Below are positions 1 to 6,600 of a DNA stretch of 22,346 nt, in pieces. This DNA is from JAGQTE01 sp964648005 (GTDB taxonomy: Bacteria; Actinomycetota; Acidimicrobiia; Acidimicrobiales; Acidimicrobilacustridaceae): the NCBI GenBank assembly GCA_964648005.1, contig CAZYKR010000037.1, positions 1 through 22,346 of the forward strand, in the 5' to 3' direction. A model generated the notes under the pieces. That model saw nothing but the letters and a program-made list of their open reading frames with translations. It was not told the DNA's origin and made no database searches. A program made the translations under genes and the position numbers. Positions within the stretch are counted from its first letter, which is position 1; each line of letters begins with the position of its first letter.

Positions 1-566
1 CGGTTGCGCCGGTGCCGCGGATCGGAGTTGGACGGGTCGTGCACCGGGGTGATCCCCAGCCGTTCGCACACGGCCTCCGTGTCGGTACGTCGCAACCCCA
101 GCAGCGGGCGGCGCCGGTCGGGTCGCATGCCGGCAAGGCCGTGCACGCCCGCGCCGCGCAGCAGCGCCAGCAGCACCGTCTCGGCCTGATCGTCGGCGGT
201 GTGGCCCAACAGCGCGTCCCGACCCAGCACCTCGTGCCGGGCCTTGCGAGCGCGCGCCTCGAGGTTGGCGCCGGGTGCCACGTCGACCCGCACGCACCGA
301 GCGGGGACGTCGAGCCGCGCCGCCAAGCGCGTCACGGCCGTCGCATCGACGTGGCTGTCCGGGCGCAGCCCGTGGTCGACGTGCACGATCGTCACGTCGC
401 ACCCGGCGGCCACGGCGAGCACGGCGAGGGCCGTGGAGTCAGCGCCACCGGAGACGCCGCACCGCACGACCGACCCCGGCGGATCGAAGGCGCATCGGTC
501 CACCAGCTCGCCGACCCACGGGGCGCCGAGTGCCTCGCGCAGGTCAGGCGACCGCCGGGCGGACAC
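1..566 (-). CDS. tilS: tRNA(Ile)-lysidine synthase TilS (3' end cut off by window edge)
   Basis: TilS attaches lysine to C34 of tRNA-Ile(CAU) in an ATP-dependent reaction, so that it reads AUA as isoleucine; it acts in the cytoplasm. About 188 N-terminal residues are visible. The PP-loop ATP-binding motif SGGADS lies at residues 39-44. It is followed by HVDHGLR, the family motif HTADDQAET, and RRRPLLGLRR plus a D-x-SN-x-D/RNR region. I chose the GTG at 566 because it puts about 38 residues ahead of the PP-loop, as is usual. It overlaps the end of the upstream zincin gene by 23 bp, and no clear Shine-Dalgarno precedes it, so translational coupling is likely. In many actinobacteria a DUF2342 gene precedes tilS, with hpt and ftsH following; the latter two would lie outside the window. 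Identity is clear from motifs; the exact start is less certain. Confidence 0.93.
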   Translation of the reverse strand, partial: MSARRSPDLREALGAPWVGELVDRCAFDPPGSVVRCGVSGGADSTALAVLAVAAGCDVTIVHVDHGLRPDSHVDATAVTRLAARLDVPARCVRVDVAPGANLEARARKARHEVLGRDALLGHTADDQAETVLLALLRGAGVHGLAGMRPDRRRPLLGLRRTDTEAVCERLGITPVHDPSNSDPRHRRN

Positions 567-1605
567 GATCGATCCAGCGCGCCGGTTGGCGGATCTCCTC
601 CAGCGTCGGCAGATGGTCCGGGCTGACCCAGGCCTCGGCGAGCAGCGATGCGCCCCCTTCGCGCTCGACGGTCTCGATGAAGCGCTCGCCCTGCTCGTAC
701 TGGGCGATCTTGGCCTCGAGCCCGATGAGCTGCTGGAAGAGGCGCTGGAGCCCCTGCGCCGCGTTGCGGCGCTCCTTGAGGACCCGACCGAAGCGCTCCG
801 CCGCCGGGATCCTGCCGGCGCCGGCCCGATCCATCGTCACGTCACCGTGGCCTTCGAGCAGGCTCATCAGTCCGCCGATGCGGTCGAGCACCACGCGCTG
901 CTCGTCGCTGGCGACCAGCGCCATCATCCCGCCCTCGAGGGGGTTCGTGCCGGTGCGCATCGAGTCGGTGACGCGGCCGAGCGCGTTGATCAACCGCTTC
1001 GGGTCAGGGTCGACGGCGCCGACGGCCTGCTCGACCAGCCCGAGGAAGTGCTGGCGCATCCACGGCACGCCGGTGAACTGCGCCCGGTGCGTCACCTCGT
1101 GCAGGGCCAGCCACAGCCGGAACTCCTCGGGCGGGAAGGCGTAGAGCTTCTCGAGCGCCAACACGTTGGGACCCACGTAGTAGACGATGTCCTGGTCGTG
1201 CGGGTTCTCCTCCTCGATGACCAGCAGGTCGTACTGGCCGAGCACCCGACCCGACATCCACCCGAGCAGGACGCCGACCTCGGCGCCGGCGGCCTTGGCA
1301 GCGACCGGCCCGAGCGGTGATGCCGTCACCTTGTCCTCGAACTTCGCCACGAGCGGGCGCAGCAACCGCTGGAACGACGCGATGTTCGCTCGCACCCAGC
1401 TCTGGCGGTCGACCACCCGAGCGCGGGCCGGTCCTGCGAGCGATCGGAGCCCGGTCTCGAGGGCGACGAGCTCCTCCGCCTCGGCCGTGAACCGGACGAA
1501 GTCGGGCTCGAGCGAGTCGTAGTGGTACGACTGGCTGAACGGCTCCCGGCCCGACACCCGGACGGCGACCCGCTCGGCGAGCTCCCAGTCGACCGCCCCG
1601 GTCAT
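544..1605 (-). CDS. DUF2342 / zincin_2 family putative zinc metallopeptidase (F420-associated family)
   Basis: The 353-residue protein matches the actinobacterial DUF2342 (zincin_2) family. Family models name it an F420-biosynthesis-associated protein or putative hydrolase, but to my knowledge no substrate is established. The zincin motif HEVTH is at residues 169-173 within LALHEVTHRAQF, so the two zinc histidines and the catalytic glutamate are present. There is no signal peptide or membrane segment, so it should be cytoplasmic. Length is normal for the family. It starts 13 bp after the small membrane-peptide gene and overlaps tilS by 23 bp, placing it inside the sigR-to-tilS transcription unit. 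The family assignment is strong; peptidase activity is inferred from the motif only, and the F420 link comes from family co-occurrence, not from any F420 gene in this window. Confidence 0.88.
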   Translation of the reverse strand: MTGAVDWELAERVAVRVSGREPFSQSYHYDSLEPDFVRFTAEAEELVALETGLRSLAGPARARVVDRQSWVRANIASFQRLLRPLVAKFEDKVTASPLGPVAAKAAGAEVGVLLGWMSGRVLGQYDLLVIEEENPHDQDIVYYVGPNVLALEKLYAFPPEEFRLWLALHEVTHRAQFTGVPWMRQHFLGLVEQAVGAVDPDPKRLINALGRVTDSMRTGTNPLEGGMMALVASDEQRVVLDRIGGLMSLLEGHGDVTMDRAGAGRIPAAERFGRVLKERRNAAQGLQRLFQQLIGLEAKIAQYEQGERFIETVEREGGASLLAEAWVSPDHLPTLEEIRQPARWIDRVRPAVA

Positions 1606-1618
1606 CGGCCGTGCCGGC

Positions 1619-1747
1619 TCACTTCTTCGGGTACTGAGGCATCTTCACCTTGTACAGGTACCCGATGATCACTCCGATCACGAGCAGGATCGCCGGGATG
1701 GCGAGCGCCACCGCGATCCAGTAGTGCCACACGACAGCGAGGGTCAT
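1619..1747 (-). CDS. 42-residue single-span membrane peptide
   Basis: This short gene would be missed by length cut-offs. It encodes 42 residues: a short N-terminal stretch (MTLAVVWHYW), one hydrophobic helix at about residues 11-31 rich in A, I, L, V and G, and a basic tail ending MPQYPKK. An AGGA lies about 9 nt before the ATG in the upstream sequence. It sits between rsrA (stop 1780) and the DUF2342 gene (start 1605), with gaps of 32 and 13 bp and the same strand, which supports a real co-transcribed gene. I do not recognise a named family. The basic tail after the helix suggests the C-terminus stays in the cytoplasm (positive-inside rule). An alternative is a longer reading from upstream starts overlapping rsrA, but those N-terminal residues are arginine-rich shadow sequence. 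Confidence 0.6.
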   Translation of the reverse strand: MTLAVVWHYWIAVALAIPAILLVIGVIIGYLYKVKMPQYPKK

Positions 1748-1779
1748 GGCGGGGAATCCTAGAACCTCGTCCCGGGCGA

Positions 1780-2088
1780 TCAGGAATCGGCGCCGGCGAG
1801 CCCCGGCGTCGGCGGGTCGGCCATCTGATCGAGCACGGCCGGGTCGGTGAGCGCCGAGGCGATGCGTTGGCGCAGATCGTCGGGCACGGACTCGCGACAT
1901 CGGTGCTGGATGACGATGCGCAGCTCCGCCTCGAAGTCGAAGGCCTCCAAGCACGGGTTGCAGTCGTCGAGGTGCTCCTGGATCACCAGACGGCGCTCCT
2001 CGGTCAGCTCGCCGTCGAGGAAGGTGTAGAGCTCGGCGATCGCCTCCTGACAGTGGCCCTTGCCGTGTCCTGCGCTGTGGTCGTCCAT
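1780..2088 (-). CDS. rsrA: RsrA-type zinc anti-sigma factor (mycothiol system)
   Basis: The 102-residue protein matches RsrA, the cytoplasmic zinc-binding anti-sigma factor that holds SigR inactive until thiol oxidation releases it. The ZAS-family zinc ligands are visible: H39-x3-C43-x2-C46 in EHLDDCNPC, plus an N-terminal cysteine, C13, in GHCQEA. This spacing matches the C11/H37/C41/C44 set of Streptomyces RsrA. The first 12 residues are rich in H and D. The ATG at 2088 is preceded by GGTGACGAG; an in-frame GTG at 2112 overlaps the sigma stop as GTGA and would add eight residues. The gene directly follows sigR, the usual sigma/anti-sigma order, so the pair is expected to be co-expressed. 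The C-terminal 20 residues are poorly conserved-looking and proline-rich. Confidence 0.9.
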   Translation of the reverse strand: MDDHSAGHGKGHCQEAIAELYTFLDGELTEERRLVIQEHLDDCNPCLEAFDFEAELRIVIQHRCRESVPDDLRQRIASALTDPAVLDQMADPPTPGLAGADS

Positions 2089-2108
2089 CTCGTCACCCGC
2101 TCGACTGC

Positions 2109-2729
2109 TCACGGTTCCACCAGCGCCGGAGAAGGCTCGGCCGCTCCTGCCGAGCCGTCGGGGGAGGGGTCCCCGACGAGGTTCCGATCGCTGGCGAACT
2201 CGTACAACTGCTTTTGCAGCGCCTTTCTTCCGCGATGCAGCCGGCTCATCACCGTGCCGATCGGGATGTCGAGGATCTCGGCGATCTCCTTGTAGGAGAA
2301 CCCCTCGACATCGGCGAGGAGCACCGCCACCCGGAACTGCTCGGGCAGCGCGTCCATGGCGTCCTTCACCTCGCCGTCGGTGAAGAAGTCCATCAGCTCG
2401 TCCTCGGCAGAACGACCGACCCGCGCCGCCTCGAGCCCGCCGAGCCGTCGGTACAGGTACAGGTCCTCGCCCTCGTCCAACTCGGTCTCGTCCGGCCGGC
2501 GCTTCTTGGACCGGTACGAGTTGATGAAGGTGTTCGTGAGGATGCGGTAGAGCCACGCCTTGAGGTTGGTGCCGTCCTGGAACGAGCCGAAGCCCCGGTA
2601 CGCCCGCAGGTACGTCTCCTGGACGAGATCCTCGGCGTCGGCTGGGTTGCGCGTCATGCGCATCGCCGCCCCGTAGAGCTGGTCCATGAAGGGCATCGCC
2701 TGGTCGGCGAAGGTCGCCTGATCTGCCAC
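2109..2729 (-). CDS. sigR: ECF RNA polymerase sigma factor, SigR/SigH type
   Basis: This is an ECF sigma factor of the actinobacterial SigR/SigH group, which directs the thiol-oxidative stress response. Region 2 is visible as DAEDLVQETYLRAYRGF followed by AWLYRILTNTFINSYR; region 4 as LPEQFRVAVLLADVEGFSY with the helix-turn-helix EIAEILDIPIGTVMSRLHRG. From the GTG at 2729 the protein is 206 residues, close to the usual length. I chose this start because a TAGGGT hexamer lies exactly 7 nt upstream and no Shine-Dalgarno is present, fitting a leaderless transcript. A GTG at 2738 adds three residues, and the open frame extends to 2822 through the hairpin, which is unlikely to be coding. The rsrA gene follows immediately. 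No GGAAT/GTT autoregulatory promoter was found upstream. Confidence 0.92.
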   Translation of the reverse strand: MADQATFADQAMPFMDQLYGAAMRMTRNPADAEDLVQETYLRAYRGFGSFQDGTNLKAWLYRILTNTFINSYRSKKRRPDETELDEGEDLYLYRRLGGLEAARVGRSAEDELMDFFTDGEVKDAMDALPEQFRVAVLLADVEGFSYKEIAEILDIPIGTVMSRLHRGRKALQKQLYEFASDRNLVGDPSPDGSAGAAEPSPALVEP

Positions 2730-2765
2730 GGGGAGCACCCTACCCCGCCACCTGCCCGATCCCAG
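2729..2765 (-). promoter_or_regulatory. putative sigR promoter, leaderless
   Basis: On the minus strand a CTGGGA (2765-2760) is separated by 17 nt from TAGGGT (2742-2737). TAGGGT fits the actinobacterial TAnnnT -10 pattern, and 7 nt follow before the GTG at 2729. The -35 match is only 3 of 6. The geometry suggests that transcription begins at the start codon. This is a pattern match only. Confidence 0.35.
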
Positions 2766-2792
2766 GCTGCCGGACCCGGGTCGAAAAGTGAC

Positions 2793-2820
2793 GATGGGGA
2801 CCCCCTGGGGGGTCCCCATC
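2793..2820 (-). terminator. perfect 13-bp inverted repeat, probable terminator
   Basis: Two 13-bp arms (GATGGGGACCCCC and its complement) flank a 2-nt centre, giving a very stable GC-rich hairpin. It lies between the stop of the Tat-exported protein gene (2907) and the sigR start. On the minus strand it is followed after about 6 nt by a short TTTT. This fits a terminator for the exoprotein unit, though the T-run is short and displaced. As double-stranded DNA it could instead be an operator. Confidence 0.5.
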
Positions 2821-2841
2821 AATCGTGCACCTTCGGATAGA

Positions 2842-2869
2842 GGCCCCGAGCATACCGCGCGCTCGGGCC
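2842..2869 (-). repeat. second inverted repeat downstream of the exoprotein genes
   Basis: A GGCCCGAGC/GCTCGGGGCC stem with one bulged base and a roughly 9-nt loop lies 38 bp after the stop of the Tat-signal gene. No T-run follows. Together with the hairpin at 2793-2820 it may form a tandem transcription end or protect an mRNA 3' end. Confidence 0.4.
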
Positions 2870-2906
2870 GCTGTCACGCGCTTTCTGGACCAGACAGCCG
2901 ACCAGA

Positions 2907-3686
2907 TCAGGGGAACACGCAGAACGTGAGATCACCGATGCCGATCTGCTGCGGCTGCGGGTTCGCCTGCAACGGCCCAGCGAGGTAGCGGATGGTGAGC
3001 GTGTCGAGCGTGCCCGGGTAGTTGATCGACACGTTGGCATCCGGCACGGTGTTCGCCGTGCCGTTGCCGATACCGGACTGATCGGTGATCGCCGTGAACT
3101 GATCGCCCGTCTTGGGCGGGATCAGCGGAACGTCGTCGTGCTGGATCAAGGTGTTGTCGAAGCCGTAGTCGGCAGGGTTGAGGGTGACAGCGTTGCCGAG
3201 GTAGGTCGCCTCGAGCAGGACCACGTCCTGCCAGTTCCCCAAACCGCGGTCGAGGTCGAGCAGCGTGAACGCCAGCTGCTCGACCGGGTCGCTGAAGGTC
3301 AACACGAGCTCGCAGAACTCGCCTGGAACCGAGGCGTTCATCTCGAGGACGACGAAGCTCGTCCCCACCGCGCCGAGCGGGGCCACCGTGGCGTAACCCG
3401 CCGTGGCGACACCTGCACCGATGCCGGCGTCGCTGAAGGCCACGTTGACGACGCCTCCCGACGCCAGCGGCGCGTCGAACGACGTGGTGTCGAGGTTGTC
3501 GACGTCGACATCGAAGTCCGACCACGGCAGGCCGTCTGGGATGCACGCAGCGCTCTGCGCCGCTGCCGCAGTCATCGACAAGACCTGCGGCGCAGCCCAG
3601 GCCACGACGGTGCCGACCGCCGCGCCCTTGAGCAGGGAACGGCGGCCGATGCCAGACGGGGAAGGGTTCAGTTCTGGCGGGTTCAC
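2907..3686 (-). CDS. Tat-signal secreted protein of unknown function, coupled to the giant exoprotein
   Basis: The 259-residue product begins with a twin-arginine signal: GIGRRSLLKG (RR at 15-16), then a mildly hydrophobic segment and a likely AxA-type cleavage near TAAAAQSA. The mature part is acidic and beta-rich. It contains SDPVEQLAFTLLDLDRG, resembling jelly-roll regions of secreted actinobacterial proteins that fold around a 'sxPVxxLxFxLxDiD' core. Cysteines are few (CIPDG, FCELV, FCVFP). The GTG start at 3686 overlaps the stop of the giant upstream gene in a GTGA, so translation is probably coupled. I found no C-terminal anchor or sortase motif, so the product should be exported folded and released or bound to a partner. 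I do not recognise a named family. Extending the frame upstream of 3686 would run into the giant gene out of frame and is not supported. Confidence 0.82.
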   Translation of the reverse strand: MNPPELNPSPSGIGRRSLLKGAAVGTVVAWAAPQVLSMTAAAAQSAACIPDGLPWSDFDVDVDNLDTTSFDAPLASGGVVNVAFSDAGIGAGVATAGYATVAPLGAVGTSFVVLEMNASVPGEFCELVLTFSDPVEQLAFTLLDLDRGLGNWQDVVLLEATYLGNAVTLNPADYGFDNTLIQHDDVPLIPPKTGDQFTAITDQSGIGNGTANTVPDANVSINYPGTLDTLTIRYLAGPLQANPQPQQIGIGDLTFCVFP

Positions 3687-6600
3687 AGCTCGATGGCACC
3701 CTTCTCGCAGGCTCCACCACGCGGGCGGGGGTAGTTCCGCTGGTCCTTGGCTCCACAGCCGCTCGTGGCACCCGTGTTCGTCACCGGGGCGCCGGCGCCC
3801 GGCTTGTGCGTGGGAGCGTAGCCGCCGTTGATCGTCAGCGGCCCCAATCCAGCGGTGCCGCCGTTGACGTCCGCGGTCCCGCTCAGCCCGCAGCTGGCGT
3901 CTCCGATGTGGTTCCATCCGCCTGAGGTGAGGCCAACGATCGAGGTCGAGCAGGCAGCACCGGCCACGTTGTCGGACACGATGGAGTTCATCAGCGACAG
4001 GGGCGTCCCGCTGGTGTCGAGCAGGGCACCACCGCCGACGCCTGTCGCCCGCTGCGCCACGGCCGTGACCGAGACCAGCGTGGCGGAACCGGCCACCTGC
4101 GCCAGCGCGGCACCATCGGGAGCAACGTTGGCGTCGATGGTCACGGCGGTGAGGCTCAGCGAGCCGAAGTTCTCGATGGCGCCGCCGCGCACCGAGGCGA
4201 CGTTGGCGTCGATCGTCGTGCGATCGATGGCCGTCGTGGTACCGGTACGCAGGCCCGCCCCGTTCGGCGCCAGGTTGGCGCTCACGCGAGCGTCGGCGAT
4301 GGTGACCGATCCCTCGGCATAGACGCCGCCGCCGACCGAGGTCGCCCGGTTGCCGGTCACAGCGGTGCGCGTGAGCGTGGCGCTCCCGCCACCGAACACG
4401 CCGATGCCGCCGCCTTGGACTGCGTCGTTGTCGCGGATCGTCGCCTCACGTGCCGTCACCGAGGCGGCGGGGCTCACGCCGATGCCGCCACCGCCGGCCG
4501 AGGCGTCGTTGCCCTCGACGAGCACCGCGTCGAGGACCGTGGGTCCGAAGGCACCCACGCCGCCACCGTACGCGGCCCGGTTCCCGGTGATCACCCCACG
4601 GTTCAGGGTCGTGGTGCCGCCGACCGTGCCGAGACCACCGCCGATCAGGCCCTCGTTGTCGGTGAGGACCACGTCGGTCAGCGTCAGCGCACCGCCGTCG
4701 TTGAACACCGCACCGGCGCCAGGCACCACGCCGTAGGCGATGCCATCGCGCAGCGTGAGGTCATTGGCGTCCAACGCGCCCGTCGCCGTGACGTGCAGGC
4801 TGCGGTCGAGGTCGTTCGCATCGACGATCGAGCCCTGCCCGACGAGCGTGGTGTCGCCCGTGATGTCCAGGTCACCGGTGGCGGCCAGGTTCTCCTCGGC
4901 ACCGCTGATGGCCAGGTCGGTCGTCTGGTTGGCGAGACCGACGATGCCGTCGGGGCCGGCCAGCGCATTGGACTCCTGCACTGCGGCGCGCAGCGTGCAC
5001 ACGCCGTCCGCAGTGGCGCAGGTGCCGTCTCCCACGTTGGCGTCGACGACGTCGCCGTCGTCGGTCACCCGATGTCCCCGCACCGCCACGAGACGGACCC
5101 GATCGGGGAGGATCTTGACCTGGAGCACCACGCCGTTGGGCATGACTCGGCCGTAGATCTTGGCGAAGTGGCCCGACATCGCCGGCGCAGTCCAGATGTC
5201 GAACGTGTCGCCCGGCTGGGGCACGAAGCCGTCGCGCAGGCGGATGACGAGCTGCTGGCCAGAGAACCGCAGCTGGTTCACCGAGACGATGCGGTCGTAG
5301 TAGCCCGGCCCCGGCCCAGGACCGGTGTCACCGCCGAGTCCGATGAAGTACATCCGGTCGTTCGCCACGAGGCCACAGCTCCCGACCGTGACCGTCACCG
5401 TGCCCGTCGTCGTGGCGCCGTACCCATCAGTCACGACGTACGTGAACACGTCCACGCCCGTGAAGTTCGACGGCGGCGAATACGAGATGTCGCTCCCCGC
5501 GATCGTCGGCGTGCGACCAGCGGCCGACGTCGAGACGCTCACCAGCGTCAGCGTGTCGAGGTCCGCGTCCGAGTCGTTGGCCAGCACCGAGATCGAGATC
5601 GGGGTGTTGGCGCAGACCGAGGCGTCGTCGATGAGGGCGACCGGCGGCGAGTTCGGACGCCGGTACCCGAAGTCCTGATCGAGGTTGGAGCCCAGCGGCA
5701 CGAGCGTCAGCGTCGACGTCGAGTCGCTGCCACCGTCCGGATCGACCGAGTTGATGGTCAACGCCGACGGCAGGTCTGCGGTGTCGACCGTGACCGTGAA
5801 GGTGCCGGCCGGCAGGCCGGACACGAGATAGGTGCCACCGGCACCCGTCGTCGTGGTGATCGACACGTTGTCCCCGGCAGTGTTGATGTCGCCGTCGACG
5901 CCGGCCCACGTGACGGTCACGTCGACACCGGCGAGGCCCTCGCCGCCGTCGGGCGAGCCGTTGTCGTTGACGTCGTGGAAGATCGTGTCGCCGATCGAGC
6001 CCGCACCGACGTAGCCGAAGTCCTGGTCGAGACGATCCTCGCCCGCGGCCAGCGCCAGCGTCGACGTGGAGTCGTTGCCCCCGTTGGGATCCACCGTGTT
6101 GGTGGTCAGCCCGGACGGCAGCGTCGCCGTGTTCACCGTGACCGAGTAGTTGCCGGCTGGCAACAGGTCGGCCAGGTAAGTCCCGCCGGGACCGGTCGTC
6201 ACGACGTAGTCCTGGTTGTCGCCCGCCGTGGCGAGGTTGCCGTCAGGGCCGGCCCACGTGACCGTGACCTCGACGCCGGCGAGGCCCTCGCCCGTGTCGA
6301 AGCTGCCGTTGCCGTTGGCGTCGTAGAAGACCGTGTCACCGATCGAACCGAGGCCGGACGGGTCGTACACGCCTGCGTCGACATCAGTGCGCGTCTGACC
6401 CGAGGTCACCGTGATCTGCGCCGTGGCGCCGGTGGTCGGGTTGGCGTCCGAGTCGAGGGCATCGTTGCCACCCTGGTCCTGCGGCGAGAAGTCGTAGCCG
6501 GACGGCTGGTCGAAGATCACCACGTAGGTACCGGGCGCCACCGTGAAGGAGTACAAGCCCCCGCCGGCCGTCGTGGTCGACTGCAACAGGTTCGTACCGG

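Noticed and set aside
1..1320. Plus-strand open frames across tilS and the DUF2342 gene.
   Set aside because: They are arginine- and alanine-rich translations opposite genes with clear catalytic motifs.
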